A DNA stretch of 31,336 bases from Chloroflexota bacterium. Its GTDB lineage: Bacteria > Chloroflexota > Limnocylindria > Limnocylindrales > CSP1-4. A program made the translations under genes and the position numbers. The notes beneath the pieces were generated by a model. The model was not told where the DNA came from, did not search any database, and saw only the letters and a program-made list of their open reading frames with translations. Positions 1-7,800 of this stretch are shown here, piece by piece. The first letter of the stretch is position 1; the number at the start of each line of letters is the position of its first letter. Location of the stretch: contig JAJYXX010000263.1 of assembly GCA_021801545.1 (NCBI GenBank), positions 1 through 31,336 on the forward strand, in the 5' to 3' direction.

Positions 1-100
1 GTCGATGCCCGTGGAAGACATCGGTCATGAGCTCCGAGAGGTGGCTCTTCGCGGGCGAGAAGTCGGTCGTCGGGACGAGCGTATCGGTCATATCGGTCAT
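1..100 (-). CDS. Phd/YefM-like antitoxin, N-terminal part (cut by window edge)
   Basis: Reading minus from an ATG at 100 gives about 33 residues with the block TTDFSPAKSHLSELMTDVFH before the window ends. A 'tt-FSpAKs-LSeLMd-V' start is typical of Phd/YefM-type antitoxins, which bind DNA with the N-terminal part and cover the toxin with the C-terminal part. The first codons are a duplicated 9-base unit (83-91 and 92-100), so the protein opens MTDMTD and a second ATG at 91 is possible. The start overlaps the last codon of the IstB remnant by an ATGA, which may be chance. Any toxin partner would lie outside the window. The family call rests on a short stretch. Confidence 0.55.
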   Translation of the reverse strand, partial: MTDMTDTLVPTTDFSPAKSHLSELMTDVFHGHR

Positions 101-369
101 GCTAGGCCACATTGGTCTGATTGGTCACCTTTCAGGGGCGCGGTGCCTGACAAGCAGGCCCGCCGCTGGCTGCGGCCGTCGGTGACGATGACGTGGGCGT
201 GGTGGAAGAGGCGGTCGACCGTGGCGGTGGCGAGGCGCTTCGGCAGGATCGTGTCGAAGCGCGCCGGGTGAAGGTTCGAGGTCACGATCAGCGAGCGCTT
301 CTCGTAGGCGGCATCGACCAGGCGGTACAGGGCTTCGGCCTGGTTGGCGCCGGCGGGAAGAGGCCGATG
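97..369 (-). pseudogene. istB: IS21-family IstB ATPase, C-terminal remnant
   Basis: The open frame reads YRLVDAAYEKRSLIVTSNL, then HPARFDTILPKRLATATVDR, then LFHHAHVIVTDGRS. This is the conserved C-terminal part of IstB, the AAA+ helper of IS21-family transposases (sensor region and the 'DRLLHHAHV' block). Only about 75 of roughly 250 residues are left. The Walker A and B region and the transposase IstA are missing, and a stop closes the frame at 370-372. It is a dead fragment. It lies on the same strand as a second IstB remnant at 1198-1312, so an IS21-like element once occupied this end of the island. Confidence 0.75.
111..126. promoter_or_regulatory. Direct repeat of ATTGGTC before the Phd-like gene
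   Basis: ATTGGTC occurs at 111-117 and 120-126, 9 bases apart, just upstream of the minus-strand antitoxin start. Phd/YefM antitoxins usually repress their own promoter through short repeated sites, so an operator is possible. The region is also the tail of the IstB fragment, and no convincing -10/-35 pair is visible. Confidence 0.25.
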
Positions 370-447
370 TCAACACCATGCTAGTGTTACGCGAAGGTCA
401 TCCGTGGCGCACCGCGCCCGTTACGCGGTTCCTCTTGGGACACCAAT

Positions 448-738
448 ATGCCGGCTGGCTACCTGGACACGATCCTTGGTGACGACCCACCTATCTGGAC
501 CGTCGGGTCGAGCGACACGCGCGGGATTTCAGCTGGAGTGTGGTATCAGACGTGGATTCGCTTCAGCACCGGCTACGGTGAGACGCCCACAGACACTGCA
601 GCTGTTTCGTATCAGCGGGGCCACCGGGATCCTTCATGGTGTGGCGACCCATTCTGCATTTACGCAGACGACACCGTCTACGTAATCCCGAAATGGCAGC
701 AGTCAGTCCCCGGGGGCAAGAGTTGGAACTGGCCGTGA
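448..738 (+). CDS. Unidentified 96-residue protein
   Basis: I do not recognise this protein. It is rich in Trp, Tyr and Thr (blocks WTVGSSDTRGISAGVWYQTW and WCGDPFCIYADDTVYVIPKW) with two nearby cysteines, and the composition suggests a secreted or cell-surface beta-type domain. No signal peptide is visible, and the frame stays open upstream to 385, so this may be the C-terminal part of a broken gene. Its base composition is less GC-biased than its neighbours. Its stop overlaps the next ORF's GTG (GTGA at 735-738), which supports both being real or derived from a real pair. It sits between two IstB remnants and may be old transposon cargo. Confidence 0.4.
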   Translation: MPAGYLDTILGDDPPIWTVGSSDTRGISAGVWYQTWIRFSTGYGETPTDTAAVSYQRGHRDPSWCGDPFCIYADDTVYVIPKWQQSVPGGKSWNWP

Positions 739-1082
739 GTCCGGTCAGAAGGTCGATGAGCGCCGCACGCGTGGCGGCGCTCATCGTCGTCGTGCTCCTC
801 GCCATAGGCCTGGTCGGCTACCTGCAAGCGATTGGCGAGGCTGAGGCCTTGGGCGTGGGAGCGGGCGGGGTAAGGGATCAGGAAGCACTCGACCTCGCAA
901 GGGAGCACTGGGACAACCCCGTCCTCCGCCTCTTGACGCTTGAGCGGGTCATCGTCGCGTACGGGACCGAGAGCATCGGTGGCTGCAGACGCGTAGATGT
1001 CGCTGCAATCTCGTTCTTCGGGGTAGCACTCGACAGGGTACGGGTCGGGTGCGATAACTCGGTGATGAGCCTAGGCGCCTGA
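735..1082 (+). CDS. Small single-pass membrane protein, unidentified
   Basis: From a GTG at 735 the product is 115 residues; an ATG at 756 is an alternative. A short basic N-terminus leads into one strong transmembrane segment (AALIVVVLLAIGLVGYL, about residues 14-30), followed by an outward-facing domain of about 85 residues with no motif I know (ALDLAREHWDNPVLRLLTLE, then a region with two cysteines). The GTGA overlap with the upstream ORF suggests coupled translation. An inner-membrane-anchored or lipoprotein-like accessory protein would fit, but no function can be assigned. Confidence 0.42.
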   Translation: MSPVRRSMSAARVAALIVVVLLAIGLVGYLQAIGEAEALGVGAGGVRDQEALDLAREHWDNPVLRLLTLERVIVAYGTESIGGCRRVDVAAISFFGVALDRVRVGCDNSVMSLGA

Positions 1083-1197
1083 ACTGCGGCGAGGGCCTCC
1101 GATCTTGGTCTAGGCGATCAGGGAGGCCAACCTCAGCCGATCGCCGGTTCGCCCGAGGGAGAGAGCCCGCCTGGGCGCGCTGCCTGACCCGCCGTCG

Positions 1198-1312
1198 TCA
1201 GGAAGCCGGGTCGAGCGGCTTGACCCCGCGCCCTTCGATCGCTTCGGTGAGACGGTGCGATGTGCTTTCGGTCACGATCACGTGCGCATGGTGGAGGAGG
1301 TCCGTCACGAGG
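1198..1312 (-). pseudogene. istB: Second IS21 IstB remnant, extreme C-terminus
   Basis: The minus frame reads LLHHAHVIVTESTSHRLTEA, then IEGRGVKPLDPAS and a stop at 1198-1200. This is the last 35 or so residues of an IstB ATPase. It is not a copy of the remnant at 97-369: the shared block differs (HHAHVIVTE versus HHAHVIVTD) and the tails are unrelated. The fragment abuts, and slightly overlaps, the stop codon of the HNH remnant at 1305. This could mark an old insertion or deletion junction. Confidence 0.72.
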
Positions 1313-1645
1313 CCTGCCGGAACTCCTCGTAGCGGCGGGCGAGCCGATCAGGATCCGGAAGGTCGATCCGGCGGGTCGGCAGGTGGATCCGCTGGCCGTG
1401 GATCTGCTGGAGCCCGACGACGAGCATCGGCCCGTCGGTCTCGGCGAGGACGGACGGGCGGACCTCGATGACGTAGTCGGGCCGGACCGCGAAGAAGAAC
1501 CCGTCGAATGCGGCATGGTGGAGCTTGCAGAGCGCGAGCCCGTTGCTCACGAGAGGCTCGCCCTCCGGGTCGCGATCGGGCGTGATGTGGGCGGCGTCGA
1601 GCAGCTCGCGGTGGCGCAAGCGCCACTCCGATCCAAACGACTCAT
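1305..1645 (-). pseudogene. HNH endonuclease, C-terminal catalytic half (detached)
   Basis: The frame carries LRHRELLDAAHITPDRDPEG, then NGLALCKLHHAAFD and a FAVRPDYVIEV tail. This is the catalytic end of putative HNH restriction endonucleases: His of the AH pair, Asn of NGLALC, His of LHHAAFD. The family normally has a further N-terminal domain of over 150 residues. That half is present, on the same strand, 1.1 kb upstream at about 2735-3062, with a nucleotidyltransferase/HEPN pair between. As the DNA now reads, an open frame from a GTG at 1706 joins the last 25 or so residues of the HEPN protein to this HNH end, so a chimera could be translated. The catalytic motif itself looks intact. Confidence 0.75.
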
Positions 1646-2047
1646 CAGCGGCGCGAAGGATTCGCTTCGCCTGTCGTATCGCGGCCTCGGTCTCCTTCGG
1701 CGTCACGATGATCGCCTGGTAGTGGACCTTGTCCTTGACGCTGAGCAGTCGTGCAGGTCATTCCTGACTCGCGAGCCTTCAGGCTGCGCCTTCGCGAGAA
1801 GGTCTACGGCTTGCGCATGATCCTCAGCCCTGGACATCTCGCCGAGGCGGACGCAGCAGATGACGTCCGCGGCCGCGATTCCGCCAAGGACCGCTACAGC
1901 CGCGGCGACACCGCGAAGCGGGAGCACGGGATCGTCGGGCTCTCCGTAGACGAGCTCGGCGACGGAGACGAAGGCGCGCGCGGCAAGGAGACGAGCCTGG
2001 GCTTCGTTCCGACCACACCTCGCGGTCCGACCTGTTCCACGCGTCAT
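1640..2047 (-). pseudogene. HEPN-like toxin partner of the nucleotidyltransferase, frameshifted
   Basis: Translation from ATG 2047 (ATGA overlap with the preceding gene) gives an all-helical protein with AARAFVSVAELVYGEPDD and GIAAADVICCVRLGEMSRAE. This resembles HEPN-type proteins found beside MNT nucleotidyltransferases. After RNDLHD the frame runs out into a short junk tail ending at 1703. One frame over, the text continues as expected: LLSVKDKVHYQAIIVTPKET, EAAIRQAKRILRAA. Restoring one C in GAC-TGCTC (near 1749-1751) would rejoin the two. This is therefore either a toxin inactivated by a 1-base deletion or a sequencing error. The downstream end fuses into the HNH remnant. HEPN toxins are usually RNases held in check by the nucleotidyltransferase partner. 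Confidence 0.65.
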
Positions 2048-2673
2048 GCCGACCGCCGTCGGCTCGTGCGAACCAGGGTCTCGATCGAAGCCCCGACGAG
2101 GTGGATGCTCTCGCGGCGCCACGCGTCGACGAGCGGATCGCCAGCCGCCACGTGGTCCGCAAACCGAGAGCGATCCACGTCGAAGATCTGGCAGCGGTTG
2201 CCGGTCGACTCGAGCACCCAGGAGTGGAGGGAGTCGAGCTGCGCCTCCCACGCGTCGTCCGGTGCGGCGTCGGCGCGGACGATCAGCACATCGATGTCGG
2301 ATCGATCGTCTCCGTCGCCTCGGGCCGCGGATCCAAAGAGGGAGGCGTGGATCGGCGCGATGGGCCACCCGCCGATGAGCTCACGAAGGCGGTCGAACAG
2401 CGTGGCTCGCAGCCCGACGAGGGCCTCGATCGCCGGCCAGGCGAGGTGGGCGCGGTTTCCGACGTACAGGGTCGACCCGGCATGCTCGTCGGCGATCGCG
2501 ATCCCCTGGGCAACGAGGCGGTTCAGGACGAGCCGGACGCCGCGGTCGCTTCCCGCTCGGGCGAGTCGATACACCTCGCGGCCGGACAGGGGCTTCGTCG
2601 TCCCGGCCAGGGCCTCGAGCACGGGGGCGTCTAGGGTGGGGATGACGCCGCGTACGGGATGGGAGACGTTCAT
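2044..2673 (-). CDS. Winged-helix MNT-type nucleotidyltransferase (antitoxin-like)
   Basis: The 209-residue protein has two domains. Residues 10-75 form a winged helix (LSGREVYRLA, VRLVLNRLVAQGIAI). Residues 105-200 carry a minimal nucleotidyltransferase core with SLFGSAARGDGDDRSDIDVL; the signature is G114-S115, ten residues, then D126-x-D128, matching the GSx10DxD pattern of MNT antitoxins. In related systems the nucleotidyltransferase neutralises its HEPN partner by adding AMP. Here the DNA-binding domain suggests it also represses its own operon, for which two palindromic sites lie immediately upstream (2686-2724). The ATGA overlap with the HEPN gene marks a TA-type operon. The catalytic residues are intact. 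Confidence 0.8.
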   Translation of the reverse strand: MNVSHPVRGVIPTLDAPVLEALAGTTKPLSGREVYRLARAGSDRGVRLVLNRLVAQGIAIADEHAGSTLYVGNRAHLAWPAIEALVGLRATLFDRLRELIGGWPIAPIHASLFGSAARGDGDDRSDIDVLIVRADAAPDDAWEAQLDSLHSWVLESTGNRCQIFDVDRSRFADHVAAGDPLVDAWRRESIHLVGASIETLVRTSRRRSA

Positions 2674-2685
2674 GGCGTGATACTA

Positions 2686-2724
2686 GACTTCTCACGTGAG
2701 AAGTCAAGTTCCAATGTGGGAAGT
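2686..2724 (-). promoter_or_regulatory. Paired palindromic operator upstream of the winged-helix nucleotidyltransferase
   Basis: A perfect 20-bp palindrome (half-site GACTTCTCAC) spans 2686-2705. A second, imperfect inverted repeat with the same ACTTCYCAC half-site spans 2707-2724. The two centres are exactly 20 bp apart, two helical turns, as expected for cooperative binding of two dimers. The first site ends 13 bp before the ATG at 2673, so it probably covers the promoter or ribosome site. The natural ligand is the protein's own winged-helix domain. This is inferred from position and symmetry only. Confidence 0.6.
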
Positions 2725-2732
2725 GAAGTACC

Positions 2733-3062
2733 ACCGCCTCGGTTGTCGCGATGCTGGGGATCGGTGCCGCGGTAGGCGTAGCGAAGGGTGCCCCGATCGC
2801 GATCGAAGCTGTCGGCGTAGGGACCACGCACGACGGTCGTAATCGAGATCGGGAGCTCGCAGGCGGCCGGCTTCCAGATCCCCGACGGACCGATGAGCGG
2901 GATCCGCCGGTTTCCCAGCCGGAAGCCCTCGAGCAGGATTCGCGCGAGCGCCTCGCCGTGCTCGGCGCGCTGGTCGGTCAGCCAGTCGAACGCCGCGAGC
3001 CTGATCTGCCGGTCGGCCTCACCGAACACTTGCGCAGCATAGGCCCTGTAGGGACGGATCAC
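2733..3062 (-). pseudogene. HNH restriction endonuclease, N-terminal half (detached)
   Basis: From a GTG at 3062 the frame reads LAAFDWLTDQRAEHGEALAR, IPLIGPSGIWKPAACELPIS, ITTVVRGPYADSFD, YAYRGTDPQHRDNRG. This is the conserved N-terminal region of predicted HNH restriction endonucleases, which have their HNH motif about 120-150 residues further on. Homology stops at DNRG (about 2738); the frame then runs through the operator of the next gene and ends at 2670. The missing catalytic half is at 1305-1645. The GTG overlaps the RES toxin stop (GTGA), so the fragment is still co-translated with the Xre/RES pair. It has no nuclease residues and should be inactive. Confidence 0.75.
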
Positions 3063-3572
3063 TCGAGTTGCGAGGATTCCACCACTCGGATCTCGGGCAC
3101 CGACTCGGCGCCCGCGAACAGGACGACCAAGTTGTGGCCGGGGCTTCGGGCCGACGGGACGATGATGCCCTCAAGGTGCAGAAATGAAGCGGCTGCACCA
3201 ACCGCCTGACAGGCGCCGTAGTCGTCACCGGCGAGGGCCTTCTCGTCCACGCCGAGGCCTGCCAGAAGCAGGGGGTCGGTGAGATCGACGGCACTTCGAA
3301 GTGAGATCTCGAGGCGATGGAGAGATCGCCTTGAGCGTGGTCGTATGGGCCGGCTGGCAATCAGGTGGTCGCCTTCCGCTATTGCCGTCCTTTCGTCCAG
3401 GCTCGTGTACAGAGCCTCAACGCCAGGCGGGTTCCAGCGTGCGCCCCGAACGTTTTCGCTTGTCTGGTGGGTTGTCCGCGATGGTATGCCGCCGCACTTC
3501 CCCCGACCACGGTGGGGCGTCGAGCGCCGCCAACCTGTCCAGGATGTCGGGGTCCGGAGCTGGCCGATCCAC
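3059..3572 (-). pseudogene. RES-domain NADase toxin, frameshifted
   Basis: RES toxins (MbcT family) kill by breaking down NAD+. A GTG at 3572, 4 bases after the antitoxin stop, starts MDRPAPDPDILDRLAALDAP and PPWSGEVRRHTIADNPPDKR. The frame then changes, and the conserved core continues one frame over: GARWNPPGVEALYTSLDERT (the Arg and Tyr of the RES active site), LEISLRSAVDLTD, GACQAVGAAASFLHLEGIIV, NLVVLF. Removing one base from the run of four T at 3453-3456 restores a single 170-residue protein of normal family length. The toxin is therefore dead or the base is an assembly error; the antitoxin is intact. The gene order (Xre, then RES) is the usual one. Confidence 0.78.
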
Positions 3573-3576
3573 GGCG

Positions 3577-3915
3577 TCAGACGTACGCCCCACTCTTCAG
3601 CTGTTCTATGAGCGCGAGGACGGCGTCGATGTCGCCCTCCTTGATCCGCTGCGCAGGCGTGGCACCGTGAAGCAGCCGGTGACGCGAGAAGAGCCACAGG
3701 CGGGCGTCGTCTGGCTCGTAGAACTCGGCGAGCTCAGTGGCCAACCATTCAAGGGTCAACAGCCGATTGAGATGGGTCGGCTGTGGGTCGACGCGGCCCT
3801 GCTGCCATCTCGAGACTGTCTGAGGAGTGGCGCCAACAAGCTCCGCGACCTCACGACCGCGGATACCCGCCTTGTCCTTGATCGAGTGGAGCTTGGCCGC
3901 CACAGCACCGGGCAT
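3577..3915 (-). CDS. Xre/MbcA/ParS-family antitoxin
   Basis: The 112-residue product has an N-terminal helix-turn-helix (REVAELVGATPQTVSRWQQG, residues 21-40). Its C-terminal toxin-binding domain has the family signature: LWLFSRHRLLHGATPAQRIK and GDIDAVLALIEQLKSGAYV. Members of this family bind RES toxins and block the NAD+ pocket, and they repress their own operon. The ATG at 3915 has a good ribosome site (GGAG at a suitable distance). It directly precedes the RES gene. Direct repeats in the upstream region (3982-4001) could be its operator. Confidence 0.88.
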   Translation of the reverse strand: MPGAVAAKLHSIKDKAGIRGREVAELVGATPQTVSRWQQGRVDPQPTHLNRLLTLEWLATELAEFYEPDDARLWLFSRHRLLHGATPAQRIKEGDIDAVLALIEQLKSGAYV

Positions 3916-4132
3916 GCGTTCTCCTCTACTTGATCGACGGGGGTCTCGGTCGCTGGCAGACCGACACGAGGTGCACTTTTACATGAACATTACCATGAAC
4001 AGTACCGTTCGCCGGAAGCGGCGTCAAGCGATCGGCCGATGTTCGTCGCCCGCCATGATGGCGCGCGCGCGACGGGTCGGTCCTCAGCTGCGTTGCGGGC
4101 CCGGAGGGTCAAGGTGGTCCTGCGTTAGCCGA
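3916..4132 (-). promoter_or_regulatory. Upstream region of the Xre/RES operon with repeated CATGAACA
   Basis: This 217-base gap is AT-richer than its surroundings around 3975-4010. CATGAACA occurs at 3982-3989 and 3994-4001, 12 bases apart. A GAAC/GTTC inverted pair spans 3997-4010. The repeats lie about 70-95 bases before the antitoxin ATG, a plausible place for promoter and Xre operator. I see no convincing coding sequence; the DUF3883 fragment ends at 4133. Confidence 0.35.
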
Positions 4133-4745
4133 TCATTCGCCCCCTGGGTGGGTCCAGTTCACGCTATCACTCGCAGGGTTGTCATTTCGAGCCACCCACG
4201 TGACGCGATCGGCGAGATCCGATCGTCCCGCCCGGCTGAGACTCTCGCGCTCGAGATCGATGACCCACCCCTCACCGGCCGTCCCGAGCTGGCGGGTCTG
4301 GAAGTCCCTGAGAGCGGCGATCGGGCCCCCGGTGAGACCGACCGAGATGCGCCGAGGAGCACGATCGCGAGCCCCCGGAGCCGGCACGACGACATCGTCG
4401 GTCGCGAGGCGGCGCGGCCGGGCGGCGACGAGGCTGGTCGTCCCGTATGTCGCCAGCGCCTCGCCGATCCGGTGGCTGGGACCCATCGCGGCCAATACGA
4501 CCGGCTTGAGGTCGCGCTGGTAGTGAGGGAGCGGCTTGTAGCCATCGATCCACTCCAGGCCCGACTCGTCGAGGATCGCGCTCACGCTCTGCAGCTTCCG
4601 CTCGATGGACCCGGTCGTCCTGGCCGGAAGAAGGGCCCCTGAGCTGGCGAACGGCATCGGCCTTCGAGAATCGCTCTCCCCGAAGCTCCATGCGCAGCAT
4701 GTCGGCGTAGCCGGAGACCGTCGGTCCTCGCCCGACTCTGTTCAT
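4133..4745 (-). pseudogene. DUF3883-type protein, truncated and frameshifted
   Basis: From ATG 4745 the text reads YADMLRMELRGERFSKADAV and RQLRG. A 1-base shift in the GGGCCCC run near 4633-4639 then moves the reading frame, and the text continues as LPARTTGSIERKLQSVSAIL, DESGLEWIDGYKPLPHYQRD. The C-terminal end RQLGTAGEGWVIDLERESL and RSDLADRVTWVARN matches the start of a DUF3883 (nuclease-like) domain. It stops before the part that normally carries the 'IEVKTT' core. So the gene is broken at both places. It follows yhaN by 63 bases on the same strand. Confidence 0.6.
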
Positions 4746-4808
4746 CGGCACGGCGTCACTCCGTGGAGGGACTCGACGAGGGTCAGCGGAGTGGGGATGA
4801 CAACGGCG

Positions 4809-7800
4809 TCATGCTGGGACAGTCGAGTCGCCGAGGCCTCGCAGTGCCGCGAGCTTGATCTCCGAATCCGGTCGCAGCGGCGTGGTCGGGTGGCAGGTGA
4901 AATACAGGATCTGGTGGCGGTTCGCGAGCTCCTCGATCGAGCGCGCGGCTCGTTCGGCCCGCTCGGGATCGAAGTTGACGAGAACGTCGTCCATGACGAT
5001 CGGAAGGGCCTCGCCACCCTGCGCGAAGTGCTCCACCAAGCCGAATCGCATGGCGAGGTAGAGCTGCTCGGCGGTCCCGCGCGACAAGCCGGTGAGCGGG
5101 ACCAGCGTGCCATCGCGATGCTCGACGCCTTCGATCTGGCGCCCGATCGGGGCCACGATGCGCTCGTAGCGTCCGGCGGTCCAGTCGCGGAAGTATCGCT
5201 CCGCCATCGAGACGACGGCCGGCCTGTGCTCGCGCTCGTATGCCTGTCGTGCGTTGGCGACCATCTCAGCAGCGATCGCGAGAACGGCCCAGTGTTCGGC
5301 CACCGACTCCAGCCGCGCCTGGAGATCGCTCCGGCGCTGCCGCTTCTGCGTGGCTTCCACGTCACGCTCCATCGACGCACGGCGGTCCCGAACCGCGCCG
5401 GACTCCTCAAGCAAGGTCGACCGCCGCGCGTCCAGATCGCCGATCTCCCTGGCGACGTCCTGAGCATGCCCGTGCACCGCGTCGATATCGGCTATCTCGG
5501 CGAGCGCCGCCTCGAGCGTGGCGAGGGCCTCCCCCGGACCGGAAAGGGCGGTGAGTGCCGCGCGTGCCGAGCCGATGACCCCGTCCAGTCGCGCTGCCTC
5601 CGAGCTTCGCTCCACTTCCAGGCGAAGCGATGGCGCGTCCGGTACACCCAGCTCGTCAAGCAGCGCCTGAACCTCCTCCTCGCGGGTCATGGCAGCCGCC
5701 CGCGCTTTCTCCGCCTGCTGCTCGAGCTCCGCGATCTCGCCGGCGAGCGTCCCGCGGCGGTCATTGAGCCGAACGGTTTCCTCGAGTCGCCGGGCCAGCT
5801 CGCGCACGATGTCAGCCGATGAGCGACCGCCCCTGCCATCCTCAAGCAGATCGGCTGACTCGTCGACAAGGCGTTCGAACGCTTCCCGCGCCGCTGCCAG
5901 CGCACCGAACTGCTCCCGGAAAGACGAGGCGCTCGCAAGCCGAGCCTTTGCCGTCGTCACCGCGTCCACCACGCGCGCCGCCGATTCCCGGTCCAGATCC
6001 GTCTCCAGGCCGTGCTCCTCGAGCCATCGTGCCCACTCGGTGCGGGCCACCTGTCGCCGCGTCTCCGAGCTCTCGACCTCTGCCCCGAGACGCTCCTCGC
6101 GCTCCTCCAGGTTCGCCACACCCCGTGCGTGGAGCTCCCGCTGTTCGAGAAGGCCGCTGCGGCGACCCTCCAACTCCCGATCGCGCACGAGATCGCGGCG
6201 GAACACATCGAGTTCGCCCACGTTCTGATCGAGGCCAATCGCCGCGAGTTCGGTGGCCAGACGGCCCTCCAGCTCGACGGTCTGCGCGGTTGCCCGCTCG
6301 AAGCGCTCGCGCTCATCGGCAAGCCGGGCCACGACAAGCCGCTCGTCGTCGAGCGTCCGCTCCGTCACCTGCAGCTCGGCCAACCCAGCTGACCCTGGCA
6401 TTCCCAACTCCTCGAGGAGGGGCGTAGCGAGTGCCCGTTCTGACCCAGCCTGGAAGGCGGGGCCAGCCGACGTCCGGTCGACTTCCCCTCGCCCCCGCAC
6501 GGCCCATGCAACGAGACCGGCTGCGGCGAGCGCAACGAGCAAGATCGCGACCGCGAGCACCGGCGGGGCCCCGGCCGCGATCACCACCGCGCCCCCGAGC
6601 ACGCCGGCCCCGGCGATAGCGAGCATCGGCCAGCTCCCGACGGGCCGGGCAGCCCGGGACCCAGCAAGGGACGTGAGCACCTGCTCACGCTCGAGCAGCG
6701 ACCGGGCTTCCGCGGCCATCCTGAGACGGTCCGCGAGGGACGGACCGGACGCAACGTCCTCGGCCGGTGGCTCACCGGCCGGCCTCGTCGCCTCGAGGCG
6801 GACGCGAAGGTTGTCGATCGACTGCAGAGCCGCCTCCCGATCGGACACCGACCCGCGAGTACCCAGGTCCTCGTCGATCTCCTCGATCCGAGCCTTCACG
6901 GCTTCGAGTGCGCGCCGGGTATCTTCGAGCTCGGTCCGGTTCGTTTCCAGGCGGCCCGTGGCCGCGGTGACGGCACCGTCCACGCCTTCGAGGAGCGTCC
7001 GGAACCGCCCGGAGATCGCCGTCTGGACCGCGATCGAGTCGTCGAATGCCGCGACGCGTTCCTCCGTCCACGCCGGGCCGAGCCGCTCGAGGGCGGCGTC
7101 GAGCTCCGCGCGCGCCCGCTGGTGGTCCCGGCCCAAGCGCGCCAGCTCCCCGGACCGGGCGCGATCCTCGGCCCCTGCAGCGACGAGGCTCTCGATCTCG
7201 TCGCGCCTGGCGAGCAACCGTTCGTCGATGTGGAGCGCCGCCATCTGCTCGACGGCATCCTGGTGGCGCGTGGCCACCTCTTTGTGCGTCTCCTCCGCCG
7301 CCTGTTGGTTCGTGTCGAGGACGCCGTACCGCTCCAGTGCGTTAGTCGGCAGGCTCAGCACGGCCCCGATCGCTGCGCGGTCTGCTCGCGCGGCCCCAAG
7401 CTCTAGCCATGTCGGCCAAGCCGCGATCAGCCGCTCGAGCGCGCGACTGTCGGCCTGCCGGGCCGCGAGATCGATGTCGAGCGTGTCGAGCTCCGCTTGG
7501 ATCTCGACGAGGCGCTCGCCATCGGCCGCGTAGGCGGCGGGGAGGTCGAGCCGTCGCAACTCGGAATCGACTTCGTCGAGCTCGCGTAGGAGCTCGTTCG
7601 CAACCGGGTTGTGTCCGCCGGGCTTGAAGAGGCCATCGCGCTCGGCCTTGAGCTGCGCCTCGACATCCAGCGCTCCGCCGAGCCCGAGGCCGGCCCCATA
7701 GATGCGGGCGGCCACCTCTTCGTCGGTGAGCCGCCGGAACTCAGTGAGTTCGCCGAGCCCGAAGGCGAAGATGCTCCGGTAGACGGTCTTCTCGACACCC

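Noticed and set aside
83..100. ATCGGTCAT tandem as an operator
   Set aside because: The duplication is inside the first codons of the antitoxin (MTDMTD), so it is more simply a coding duplication.
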